A stretch of 64,000 nucleotides of DNA. Origin: Brevundimonas vesicularis NBRC 12165. Its GTDB lineage: Bacteria > Pseudomonadota > Alphaproteobacteria > Caulobacterales > Caulobacteraceae. Shown piece by piece: positions 8,292 through 16,535 of this stretch; position 1 is the first letter of the stretch; the number at the start of each line of letters is the position of its first letter. The stretch is taken from assembly GCF_001592205.1 (NCBI RefSeq), contig NZ_BCWM01000006.1, positions 113,628 to 177,627 of the forward strand, in the 5' to 3' direction. The notes beneath the pieces are model-generated. The model made no database searches, was not told the DNA's origin, and was given only the letters and a program-made list of their open reading frames with translations. Made by a program: the position numbers and the translations under genes.

Positions 8292-9232
8292 CGACGCGCT
8301 CAACCGATGGGACCATCGTTCTCAATCTCCTGCGGGGCGCCGTCCCCGAGCGTGCTGACGAGATCTCCAGGCTGTGGCGTGCACATGGCCATGAGGTCGA
8401 CGTGGTCCCGAACTCGGTGGGTTCGACGATGGAGGCGACGAGCAAGCGTATTCGGTTCGACACCAAGACCATCGACTTCTTCTGGCTGATCGGGTTCAGC
8501 GCCTGGCGCGCGATCGAGGTCTATGCGCCGGCCCTGACCGTCGCGACCCTGACCGGCGCGACAGTCGACGCTGCGCTTGGGATTGATGACGAACGCGGAC
8601 GCTTCGAGCAGGATTTCAAGTCGCGGATCGCAAGCGCCAGGGCGCTTCTGGACTCCGCTGAAACCTCCGAGATCGAATGGCCTGACGACCTGCCCCAGCC
8701 GACGGCCGATCGCGAAAGCCTCCCTACCAGCCAGGACCAGGCCGTGTTCGACCTGGTCGCCCTGGCGTTGGCCTTTGCCCTTCTTCACGAGTTCAAGCAC
8801 GTTCAGGCGCGCGCGACCGAACACGCGCACCAAACGCCCGAGGGAGAACGTCAGCCCGCCTCCGAGGAAGAGATGGCATGTGATATCTGGGCGCGTGACT
8901 ACATGACGTCGGGGCTTGCCATATACGCTAGGGAGAACGGCTGGAGCCACGCGCAGGTTCTTCAGAAGCGGGCGGCGGGCATCGCGTTTGCCGCGGTGGC
9001 GATCCACGCGATGACACCGAGACATGCCCACTGGGGCGGTGGCGACTATCCGCCCATCGGATCTCGACTGGAGGCGATGATCGGTGGCTACAATCTGCCT
9101 GACGAGTCACCGTTTTGGGTGATCACGGCCTGCCTGCTGGTCTCGCTCATGCGCCAGGATGGGCGGAGGCTGGGCTATACCGGAACCTCGTACCGTGAAC
9201 TTGCGACCGGAATTCTCGAGGATTTGCGCTAA
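8288..9232 (+). CDS. HExxH zinc metallopeptidase, Lit/U49-like, third gene of defence operon
   Basis: 314 residues. HEFKH at 167-171 provides the two histidines and glutamate of a gluzincin-type zinc site. EEEMACDIWA (193-202) supplies a plausible third acidic ligand about 25-30 residues later. A downstream RHAHWGGGDYPPIGSRL segment (about 244-260) resembles the H.P...R signature of peptidase family U49. E. coli Lit, of that family, cleaves EF-Tu after phage T4 infection and aborts growth. A hydrophobic stretch (152-168) precedes the active-site helix. The start overlaps the previous stop by 4 nt. Family assignment is tentative; ImmA/IrrE-type peptidases are the main alternative. Confidence 0.72.
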   Translation: MTTRSTDGTIVLNLLRGAVPERADEISRLWRAHGHEVDVVPNSVGSTMEATSKRIRFDTKTIDFFWLIGFSAWRAIEVYAPALTVATLTGATVDAALGIDDERGRFEQDFKSRIASARALLDSAETSEIEWPDDLPQPTADRESLPTSQDQAVFDLVALALAFALLHEFKHVQARATEHAHQTPEGERQPASEEEMACDIWARDYMTSGLAIYARENGWSHAQVLQKRAAGIAFAAVAIHAMTPRHAHWGGGDYPPIGSRLEAMIGGYNLPDESPFWVITACLLVSLMRQDGRRLGYTGTSYRELATGILEDLR

Positions 9233-9274
9233 CGGGGGACAGACTGGGGAGGGCCGACGGGCGCGACCGGCCCT

Positions 9275-10132
9275 TCAATGTTTGGAGGCGTCTTCCTCCA
9301 GCATCGCGACAATGAAGTCCGGAGGCGGCTCCAGCGGTTCATCGCTCCAGCCGTGGACCTCCACCTGGGCCTGCACAAGGCCGCTGACGCCGACCATCAC
9401 CTCGTCGAAGACCTCGAGGCATCGCACGATCAGGGCGTCGGTCATGTAAAAGGCCCAGGGCTCTCCGCCGGTCGTCGCTGCGCTGAACCAGCTCTCCCAG
9501 CGTTTGTTGCCGATCTGCCGCTGGAACTTCGCCCTTTTCTCGACAGGCCATTCCAGGCCGTTGTGGAACATGTTGTTGCGATAAAGCATGAGCGCTTCGA
9601 ACACGGCGTGGAAATCGCTCGGGAGCCGTTTGACCAGGCCGCTCATCGTGGCGAGCTGACGCACGCCGCCGAGCAGGTCCGACTTTGGACCGCCGTCCTC
9701 GGTAAAGCAGATCTGCGCGTTCCACAGGTCGGCATGACCGGCGCCCGCGCGGGCGAGACGGTCCGCTTGGCCTACCGGCCAGGGTCGCTCGCCGATCCGG
9801 GCGAAGATCCGAACGAGCATGGATTCAAACAGAGGCGCCAGCATGCCGGCGGCCGCCATCGCGTGCGCCGCGTGCTGGTAGACAGAGAAGTGCATGTGGT
9901 CGACCGACAGGTCCACCAGATGTTCCGCGTGGTCGCCCATAGCGCCTCGGGCCCGCGCCTCGAGGTCCTCTATCTGTTGGGACAGTTCGCCGTCGGCCTT
10001 GTCCAGACGCGCCAGGAGCTCTTCGATTGCTCGCACCTGCGTGCGATAGTCGAGATCCGCCCCCAACAGGTAGTCCGCGTCGTCCCAGCCATCGAACCTG
10101 TACCTCGGCCTCTTGCCCGGCTGATCCGTCAT
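9275..10132 (-). CDS. HEPN-motif protein, putative RNase, convergent to the defence operon
   Basis: 285 residues, mostly helical. YRNNMFHNG at 184-192 gives the R-x4-H motif (R185, H190) with a polar residue after the arginine, the hallmark of HEPN-superfamily ribonucleases in toxins, CRISPR effectors and abortive-infection proteins. Helices before the motif (about 80-112) would form the rest of the bundle. I do not recognise a named subfamily. The gene converges on the three-gene operon with 42 nt between stops and lies 63 nt downstream of the integrase, with which it may be co-transcribed. A target RNA cannot be deduced. Confidence 0.65.
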   Translation of the reverse strand: MTDQPGKRPRYRFDGWDDADYLLGADLDYRTQVRAIEELLARLDKADGELSQQIEDLEARARGAMGDHAEHLVDLSVDHMHFSVYQHAAHAMAAAGMLAPLFESMLVRIFARIGERPWPVGQADRLARAGAGHADLWNAQICFTEDGGPKSDLLGGVRQLATMSGLVKRLPSDFHAVFEALMLYRNNMFHNGLEWPVEKRAKFQRQIGNKRWESWFSAATTGGEPWAFYMTDALIVRCLEVFDEVMVGVSGLVQAQVEVHGWSDEPLEPPPDFIVAMLEEDASKH

Positions 10133-10195
10133 CGCCGCCTCCCTCGGGCCCCTTGGTGTCCACGGCCGTAGTGCAGCAGGTCGAGTGCCTCCTGC

Positions 10196-11662
10196 CTAGA
10201 CCGCGCGTGTCGCGCGCCGGCTCGGCGCATCGATCAGGGTCCCGGGCAGGGCGTGGACAGCAACGCGCGCCGCCTGCACCTCGAGTTTGCGCAACGCCGC
10301 GCGGGATCCCCCGCTCAGCCTGGCCTGATCCGGATGCTCGGCCATCAGGTCATCGAGCAAGGTCCGGCTGGTGCTGTTGAGCCAACGGCTGAGCTCCGCG
10401 CTGGATCGCTTTCCACGCCCCACGCAAGAGCCGATCAGGAACCGCGAGAGCTTCTCCTGCTGGGCTCTCAGGTGATCCCGCATCAACTTGGAGCGGGTGA
10501 TGTAGCCGGCGTTCACGCCCGGCAGGGAGTGATTCATCAGCAAGTGCATATCGACCTCGGACACCTCGGCCGCCTGGCCGAGCGTTCGATAGGTCTGGCG
10601 CAGGTCGTTCCCCCAATGGCTGAGAACCGCGCGGTCCTCCTTGTGTTCGACCAGATGGCCGCACGGCGCGTCACTGGGGAACAGCCACTCGCGCCCGCTC
10701 TGCGGATAGATGATCGGGGCGATGCGGCGCAGGCGGAAGATGCACTCCATCATCGCGCGCGACAGCGGGATGTCGAAGGCCTTCATTTCTCCGCCCTTGG
10801 GCTTGCTCATGCGCATGACCCGGTTTCGGAGGTCCAGATCGGTCACCCTGACGTTCTTGAGCACTTCCGGGCGAGAGCCGGACAGGAGCGTCATCAGGTG
10901 GAATTCGCGACGGACAGGGTTGGCGATCAGGGCCAGTTGCTCGAACCAGGCCGGCAGATCTGTGACCCCCATGGCCGTGTCCTTGCGATGCTCCGGATTC
11001 CAGTCGACGCCGCTGACCGGGTTCTCGCGCGGCAAGGCTTTGCAGGTCTTCTTGGCGTGATTGTAGACCGAGCGGAAACTGCGCATGGCGCCGTTGGCGA
11101 TCGCCGGTCCGTTCGCCGAGGTGATCGTGTCATGCCGGTTTGCGAGAAGCATGGGGTCGTCGCCAAGCTCGGACAGCGGGCGGTCGAGCCAGTCGACGAA
11201 CAGCCGCTCCATGTGATCGGTGTAGCTCCGCACCGTTCCGGGGGCGCGCTTCTTGCGTTCGAGGTGGGACGCCTTGAAACGCAACCATGCCTCACGAAGC
11301 GTGGGTACGCCGTCGGCTGACGCGATCATTATGCCGGAACCGTCTCCAGCACCCCCTGCCCGCAGCTTCGGCGCCCTGGGTGGTCGCGGGTCGTCGCCCT
11401 TCTCGATCCGACCGATCAGGATCTTGGCGTTGGCGCGGGCGTCCCGCGCGGACGTTTCGCCGACCTCGCCGACCTTCATTCGGATAGAGGTCCTGGATTT
11501 GCCGGTCCTCAGATCGGCCTGAATCATGAAACTCTTCGTCCGGCTTCCGATCAGGACGAAGAAGCCGGCGAGCTCTGTGTCGCGGACGCGATACTGGCCG
11601 GATTTGGCGTAGGCGAGGCCCGCGATCGCGCGGTCGGTGAGGGTGAGACGAGGGTCGGCCAT
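10196..11662 (-). CDS. Tyrosine recombinase / phage-type integrase
   Basis: 488 residues. An N-terminal arm-binding-like domain (1-90) precedes a SAM-like core-binding domain (about 120-210) and the catalytic domain (about 240-395). Catalytic residues by position: R264 (SGSRPEVL), a lysine in KPKGGEMK, the box-II segment NDLRQTY (R355), H378 (NHS) and the nucleophile Y387 (GYI). The usual histidine of the HxxR box is asparagine here (N352), a tolerated but less common variant. About 100 extra residues follow the nucleophile. The gene's 5' end faces the tRNA-Lys fragment 200 bp away, as expected for an island integrase that recombines at that tRNA. Confidence 0.93.
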   Translation of the reverse strand: MADPRLTLTDRAIAGLAYAKSGQYRVRDTELAGFFVLIGSRTKSFMIQADLRTGKSRTSIRMKVGEVGETSARDARANAKILIGRIEKGDDPRPPRAPKLRAGGAGDGSGIMIASADGVPTLREAWLRFKASHLERKKRAPGTVRSYTDHMERLFVDWLDRPLSELGDDPMLLANRHDTITSANGPAIANGAMRSFRSVYNHAKKTCKALPRENPVSGVDWNPEHRKDTAMGVTDLPAWFEQLALIANPVRREFHLMTLLSGSRPEVLKNVRVTDLDLRNRVMRMSKPKGGEMKAFDIPLSRAMMECIFRLRRIAPIIYPQSGREWLFPSDAPCGHLVEHKEDRAVLSHWGNDLRQTYRTLGQAAEVSEVDMHLLMNHSLPGVNAGYITRSKLMRDHLRAQQEKLSRFLIGSCVGRGKRSSAELSRWLNSTSRTLLDDLMAEHPDQARLSGGSRAALRKLEVQAARVAVHALPGTLIDAPSRRATRAV

Positions 11663-11675
11663 GTGCTGACTTTTT

Positions 11676-11717
11676 GGCGTTTAGAACGGTGATTTAGAAC
11701 GGCGTTTAGAACGGTGA
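11676..11717. repeat. Direct repeats upstream of the integrase (putative recombinase/excisionase sites)
   Basis: A 17-bp sequence (ggcgtttagaacggtga) occurs identically at 11,676-11,692 and 11,701-11,717. A shorter copy, TTTAGAACGG, lies between them at 11,693-11,702. The three decamers start 13 and 12 nt apart, about one helical turn, immediately upstream of the integrase start and inside the attachment side. Such phased repeats suit arm-type integrase or excisionase binding and would also overlap the int promoter. The protein bound is unknown. Confidence 0.7.
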
Positions 11718-11808
11718 AATTGACCTGCCGGGTTATCAGCGGATCGTTTCTCCGACGTACGCCAGTCTACGCCAAAACAAGAAAATGTCTAATTAAATCA
11801 ATCGTGTA

Positions 11809-11820
11809 ATATCGCGATAT
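11809..11820. repeat. 12-bp perfect palindrome in the AT-rich attachment region
   Basis: ATATCGCGATAT is self-complementary and lies in the AT-rich stretch between the integrase and the tRNA fragment. It could be a regulator site, but no protein can be assigned. Confidence 0.4.
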
Positions 11821-11861
11821 AGCGTGCATCCGGCGGGGTTCGGAAAGCGCCAAATCGGCAT

Positions 11862-11906
11862 CTCTTAATCAGCGGGTCGTAGGTTCGAACCCTACATCAC
11901 CCACCA
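11862..11906 (+). other. Attachment site: 3' fragment of tRNA-Lys(CTT)
   Basis: The sequence contains the anticodon loop CTCTTAA (11,862-11,868, anticodon CTT), the 3' anticodon strand, the variable loop, a T-stem GTAGG/CTAC-type with loop TTCGAAC (11,884-11,890), the acceptor 3' strand ending in ATCACCC, a discriminator A and CCA (11,904-11,906). Upstream bases do not form the 5' anticodon strand, D-arm or acceptor strand, so this is not a functional tRNA. The breakpoint at the anticodon loop marks the crossover region of the island's att site. Confidence 0.88.
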
Positions 11907-11994
11907 TCGTCTTTCCCTAGCTTCCCAACAGCCTCTTGGATTTCGCGCGGCGTGGCTTAAATGCCGATGCCTGCCGCTGAACGGAATCCGACCT

Positions 11995-13377
11995 ATGGCC
12001 GACTACGACTACGACCTCTTCGTCATCGGCGCCGGTTCAGGCGGGGTGCGAGCGGCGCGGCTGACGGCGCTGGACGGCAAGAAGGTCGCGGTCGCCGAGG
12101 AATATCGGGTCGGCGGCACCTGCGTCATTCGTGGCTGTGTGCCCAAGAAGTTCATGGTCATGGCGTCCGAGGTCAGCCACGCGCTCGAGATCGCCGAGGG
12201 CTACGGCTGGTCGTTCGACAATGCGAAGTTCGACTGGCCCACCTTCCTTGAAGCCAAGGATGTCGAAATCGCGCGCCTGTCCGGCATCTATGCCGCCAAT
12301 CTGGGCAAGGCCGGGGTCGAACTGGTCCACGGGCGGGCGGTTCTGAAAGACGCCCATACTGTGGAGATCGTCGGCAAGGATCGCACAATCACCGCCGAAA
12401 AGATTCTGATCGCCACGGGCGGCCGCCCGTGGAAGCCGGAAGAGCTACCTGGCATTGAGCACGCCATCACGTCCGAAGAAGCCTTCCACCTTCCGGAACT
12501 GCCTAAGCGCATCCTGATCGCGGGCGGCGGCTATATCGCGGTGGAGTTCGCCGGCATCTTCGCGGGCCTGGGCGTCGAGACGACACTGATCTATCGCGGC
12601 CCCAACATCCTGCGCGGCTTCGACGACGATGTGCGCGCGCACCTGGCCGGAGAGATCGAAAAGCGCGGCATCAAGGTCATTCTCGGCTGCCAGCACGAGA
12701 AGATCGAAAAGACTGACACCGGCCTGGTCAATCACCTCGAAAACGGGATGAAGCTGGAGACGGACGTGGTCATGTTCGCCACCGGCCGCATCCCTTACGT
12801 CAAGGATTTGGGGCTGGAGAGCGCAGGCGTCGAGCTGGATGAAGCGGGCGCCATCAAGGTTGATCCCCATTCCAGGACGACGGCCGACAATATCTGGGCC
12901 CTCGGCGACGTCACCGACCGGATGAACCTGACGCCCGTCGCCATCCGCGAAGCCGTCGCCTTCCATCAGACCGTCTATCGCGACAATCCCCAGCACTTCG
13001 ACTACGAGGCCGTGGCTACCGCCGTCTTCAGCCAGCCGCCGGTCGGGGTCGTGGGCCTCAGCGAGGCGGAGGCCCGTCGCTCCTGCTCGAACGGCGTCGA
13101 TGTCTATGTCACTCGGTTCCGGCCGATGAAATACGCCTTCACCGGCTCGGATGAGCGGGTGCTGATGAAGCTGGTGGTCGATGCCGACAGCCAGCGGGTG
13201 GTCGGCGTCCATATCGTCGGCCCCGACAGCCCCGAGATGATTCAGCTGGCCGCCATCGCGGTAAAGGCCGGCTTGACCAAGGCGCAGTGGGACGCCACAT
13301 GCGCCGTTCACCCCACCATGGCCGAAGAGCTGGTCACGCTGAAGGAGAAGCAGTCGGGCGCGACCTCCGCCGGCTGA
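11995..13377 (+). CDS. gor: Glutathione-disulfide reductase
   Basis: 460 residues, standard length. It reduces glutathione disulfide with NADPH and FAD in the cytoplasm. Visible: FAD-binding GAGSGGVRAAR near the N-terminus; the redox disulfide in GGTCVIRGCVPKK (about 37-49), where the usual CVNVGC is CVIRGC; the NADPH-binding GGGYIAVEFAGIFAGLG (about 178-194); the second FAD motif ALGDVTD; and the C-terminal HPTMAEEL with the catalytic histidine. It is the first chromosomal gene to the right of the island, 88 nt from the tRNA remnant. It converges on the esterase gene. Confidence 0.95.
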   Translation: MADYDYDLFVIGAGSGGVRAARLTALDGKKVAVAEEYRVGGTCVIRGCVPKKFMVMASEVSHALEIAEGYGWSFDNAKFDWPTFLEAKDVEIARLSGIYAANLGKAGVELVHGRAVLKDAHTVEIVGKDRTITAEKILIATGGRPWKPEELPGIEHAITSEEAFHLPELPKRILIAGGGYIAVEFAGIFAGLGVETTLIYRGPNILRGFDDDVRAHLAGEIEKRGIKVILGCQHEKIEKTDTGLVNHLENGMKLETDVVMFATGRIPYVKDLGLESAGVELDEAGAIKVDPHSRTTADNIWALGDVTDRMNLTPVAIREAVAFHQTVYRDNPQHFDYEAVATAVFSQPPVGVVGLSEAEARRSCSNGVDVYVTRFRPMKYAFTGSDERVLMKLVVDADSQRVVGVHIVGPDSPEMIQLAAIAVKAGLTKAQWDATCAVHPTMAEELVTLKEKQSGATSAG

Positions 13378-13386
13378 CGCTTGCCC

Positions 13387-14907
13387 TCAGGGCCTGGGCC
13401 GCTCGCGGAACCGCTCGAGCAGGTCCAGCCGGGCGCTGAAGGGCACGGGCGTCACGGCCGGTCCCCGATTGCCGAAGTTCATCAGCCGGGTGTCCACACG
13501 GGTCGCCGTAGGCCAGCGCGGCCGTCCAACGCCGTTGGGATCGCCCGAGCGCGCGAATGCGGTCCAATAGCCCATCATGGCCTCCGACGCCTTTCGGTCC
13601 CGATCCTCGACCGGATACGGCAGGGTGTTCAACGTGCCGAAAACATAGGGCCGCTCGATCGCATGGGTCGCGCCGCCATGCGGCTCGGGATTCTGCGGCG
13701 ACGAGATATCGAACCGATAGAGCCAGGCCGGATGGCCTGCCTTGGCATGCAGCCGCGCCAGCATCCGGGCCGGCTCGGAGAACACCAGATCCGTGATCGC
13801 CAGCTTGTCGAACGCCTCCAGCCCGCCATAGGCCTGAACGGCGTCGGCGCGCTCGAGCCAGGTCATGTCGTCATCGATCTGACCATAGCCGTTGCGATCC
13901 GTGGGCCGCATCCACCAGAATTCAGCGCTGTTGCTGCCGATGATGAAGGGCACCGGGGCCTGCCGACCCGCCTTGAACGCCGCCTCGACGGTGGACGGCA
14001 CGATCCGCCCGTCGATCAGCGTCAGGTCGCCGTTGGCGAAGACCGGAGGCGGCGTCAGGAACAGATCGGCCGGCGCCGCGCGCAAATCCGCCGCCGTCCT
14101 CAATCCGGCGCCATAGGCCCAGACCTCGCCGCGCTCCCGCGCTGAAGGCGCGCCATAGGGGCCCTTGCGGTCCAGCGGCGTCTGCAACTCCCGCCCCAGG
14201 CCGGACTGAACGATCGCCCGATCGAACAGACCGCGCGCCGGCGGCGAGATCATCAGCCGCGTGACGATCGCCCCGCCTGCCGATTCGCCGAAGATGGTCA
14301 CGTTCTTGGGGTCGCCGCCAAAGGCCGCGATATTGGCGCGCACCCATTTCAGCGCCGCCGTCACGTCCATCAGGCCGTAATTAGCCGCCGCCTCGCCCGC
14401 CGGCCGCTCGGCCGCCAGCGCCGGATGATCGAAGAAGCCCAGCCGCCCCAGCCGATAGTTCAGCGTCACCACGACCATGCCGCGCTTGGCCAGGTTCGTT
14501 CCGTCATACAGCGGCGCGGTTCCCGACCCGTTGACCAAGCCGCCCCCATGAATCCAGACCATGACCGGGGCGGGTTGAGCCGCACTGATGGGCCGCCAGA
14601 CGTTCAGGTTCAGGCAATCCTCGCTCATCGGCAAGGGACCGACGCCGGGGTCGCCGTTCGGCGGCGCCTGGATGCACAGCGGACCATAGGCCGAGGCGTC
14701 GCGCTGGCCCTGCCAGGTCGGCGCGGGGCCGGGCGGTCGCCAACGCCGCTCGGCCGTCGGCGGCGCGGCGTAGGGAATATTCTTGAACGCAGCCACATCG
14801 GCATCCGCGCGTCCGTTCAGGACGCCCTGCGGAATGCGGACGGTGGGCTGGTCGGCTGCGGGCGCCATCATGAGCGAGAGGGTGGCGAAAACGCCGGCGA
14901 TTGTCAT
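13387..14907 (-). CDS. Secreted carboxylesterase (type-B carboxylesterase/lipase family)
   Basis: 506 residues with an N-terminal hydrophobic segment (about 1-18) typical of a short signal peptide. It is an alpha/beta hydrolase: the oxyanion-hole HGGGL precedes the nucleophile elbow FGESAGG, an acidic residue is plausible in IIGSNSAEFWW and the catalytic histidine in GGATHAIE. Conserved EDCLNLNV is diagnostic of the COesterase family. The substrate cannot be told from sequence. It converges on gor with 9 nt between stops and is divergent from the HWE kinase gene. Confidence 0.9.
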   Translation of the reverse strand: MTIAGVFATLSLMMAPAADQPTVRIPQGVLNGRADADVAAFKNIPYAAPPTAERRWRPPGPAPTWQGQRDASAYGPLCIQAPPNGDPGVGPLPMSEDCLNLNVWRPISAAQPAPVMVWIHGGGLVNGSGTAPLYDGTNLAKRGMVVVTLNYRLGRLGFFDHPALAAERPAGEAAANYGLMDVTAALKWVRANIAAFGGDPKNVTIFGESAGGAIVTRLMISPPARGLFDRAIVQSGLGRELQTPLDRKGPYGAPSARERGEVWAYGAGLRTAADLRAAPADLFLTPPPVFANGDLTLIDGRIVPSTVEAAFKAGRQAPVPFIIGSNSAEFWWMRPTDRNGYGQIDDDMTWLERADAVQAYGGLEAFDKLAITDLVFSEPARMLARLHAKAGHPAWLYRFDISSPQNPEPHGGATHAIERPYVFGTLNTLPYPVEDRDRKASEAMMGYWTAFARSGDPNGVGRPRWPTATRVDTRLMNFGNRGPAVTPVPFSARLDLLERFRERPRP

Positions 14908-15026
14908 GCGCGCTGATTAGCAAATTACGGCGGCGCGCCAATCATCTTGCGATCACAGATCACGACACACGGTGAGAGAACCGATTTCGATGTGGCGCGT
15001 TATCGCCAAGCTGTGCGGGGTAGGCG

Positions 15027-16535
15027 TTGAACGAAACAGTGAAATCAAGCGACCTGACCGTCGATCTGGGCGCGGCCTTCGAGGCCTCGCCCAATCCCTA
15101 TGTGCTGCTTACGCCTGACCTTCGGATCGCCGAGGTCAACCAGGCCTATATGGATGTCACGGGCGCCAAGCGCAGCGAAGTTTTGGGCCAACCTCTTTTT
15201 GCCGCTTTTGACTCGGGTCCTGGCTCGGACGCCCCAGAGAACGTCCGCCAAGTCCGTGCTTCACTGGAAAAGGCGCGCGACACCCGACAACGCGATCACC
15301 TAGCGGTCGTGCGCTTTTCAATGCCCCGAGCCCAGCCGGACGGCAGCGAGATTTTCGAAGAGCGCCTTTGGAGCGCCACCCATATGCCCATCCTGAACGC
15401 CGACGGCGACGTGGTCATGCTGCTTCAGCACACCACGGATGTGACGGATCTGGCGCCCGTCATCCGCCCGGATGAGCCGACCACCGCGCTGGACGCCATC
15501 GTAGGCGGCTCCGTCCTGCGTCGCGCCCAGTCGGTGCAGGAGGACAATCGTCGCCTGGAAACCGAGCGCAATCGGCTTGTCGAAATGTTCATGCAGGCAC
15601 CCGGCTTCGTCGCCATCCTGTCGGGGCCAGATCACCGTTTCCAGATGCACAACGACGCCTACAGCCAGCTGATCGGCCATAGGGACATCGCCGGCAAGCC
15701 CGTCAGGCAGGCCCTGCCAGAACTGGAAGGCCAAGGCTTCTACGAGTTTCTCGACAGCGTCTTCGCCACAGGCGAACCCTATGAAGGCCGCGAGAGCGCA
15801 GCGCAGCTGCAGCGCAAGCCCGACGGGCTGCTCGAAACCGTCTATCTCAACTTCATCTATCAACCGATCCGCGACGACTCAGGCGCGGTCGTGGGCATCT
15901 TCGTTCAGGGCCACGACATCACCGAGAACGTCCTGGCCGCCCAGCGCCAGAAGTTGATGATCGACGAACTGAATCACCGCGTGAAGAACACCTTGGCCAC
16001 GGTGCAATCCATCGCGATCCAGACGGCCCGTTCCAACACCGACCCGGCCAGCTTCGCCGAGACCTTCCAGTCCCGGATCATGGCCCTGTCGCACACCCAC
16101 AATCTGCTGACGCAAAGCCATTGGGAGGGCGCCGACCTGCGCGCCATCTTGGAACATGAGACTGAAGCTTACGGGCCGACCCGCATAAGCCTGAATGGAC
16201 CACCGGTGGCGCTGGAGCCGGCCGTCGTTCTGTCTCTGGGCATGATCTTCCATGAGCTTGCGACGAATGCCGCCAAATACGGCGCGCTGCATACGCCGGA
16301 CGGTCGCATCCTCATCGACTGGGGTCTGGCGGATCAGCGCGACCGCAAACTCAAGCTGAGCTGGCGCGAAATTGGCGGCCCCAAAGTTACGGCTCCGGAC
16401 AGAAGAGGCTTCGGTAGCCGTTTGATTGAACGAAACATTCGACATGATCTGGCGGGCGAGATCGATCTGGTCTACGCCCCGGATGGATTGATCGCGGAAC
16501 TGACGGTTCCACTGGACAGGACGGCCGCACAATGA
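15027..16535 (+). CDS. HWE-family sensor histidine kinase with two PAS domains
   Basis: 502 residues, no transmembrane segment, hence cytoplasmic. PAS 1 spans about 18-142 and PAS 2 about 185-300. The phosphoacceptor is H317 in DELNHRVKNTLATVQ. The ATP-binding domain has the family's N-box FHELATNAAKYGAL and the W-E pair in SWREIGGP that names HWE kinases. No LOV cysteine motif is seen in either PAS domain. The start is TTG, supported by GGGG and AGG just upstream. It overlaps the receiver gene by 4 nt, forming a two-component pair. The signal sensed is unknown. Confidence 0.92.
   Translation: MNETVKSSDLTVDLGAAFEASPNPYVLLTPDLRIAEVNQAYMDVTGAKRSEVLGQPLFAAFDSGPGSDAPENVRQVRASLEKARDTRQRDHLAVVRFSMPRAQPDGSEIFEERLWSATHMPILNADGDVVMLLQHTTDVTDLAPVIRPDEPTTALDAIVGGSVLRRAQSVQEDNRRLETERNRLVEMFMQAPGFVAILSGPDHRFQMHNDAYSQLIGHRDIAGKPVRQALPELEGQGFYEFLDSVFATGEPYEGRESAAQLQRKPDGLLETVYLNFIYQPIRDDSGAVVGIFVQGHDITENVLAAQRQKLMIDELNHRVKNTLATVQSIAIQTARSNTDPASFAETFQSRIMALSHTHNLLTQSHWEGADLRAILEHETEAYGPTRISLNGPPVALEPAVVLSLGMIFHELATNAAKYGALHTPDGRILIDWGLADQRDRKLKLSWREIGGPKVTAPDRRGFGSRLIERNIRHDLAGEIDLVYAPDGLIAELTVPLDRTAAQ

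Larger units (their letters stand above)
1..11906. mobile_element. Integrative genomic island, right-hand part (left end outside window)
   Basis: The right boundary is defined by a 3' tRNA-Lys fragment at 11,862-11,906, with a tyrosine recombinase gene 200 bp inside it. When such an element inserts in the 3' end of a tRNA gene, the intact tRNA stays at one end and a 3' fragment marks the other. The fragment here is followed by the chromosomal gor gene, so the element extends leftwards and past the window start. Cargo is accessory: HipAB-like pair, nuclease-STAND operon, HEPN-like gene. The extent to the left is inferred, not seen. Confidence 0.8.

Noticed and set aside
11830..11906. Complete tRNA gene
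   Set aside because: The 5' acceptor strand, D-arm and 5' anticodon strand are missing; only the 3' portion from the anticodon loop onward matches tRNA-Lys.
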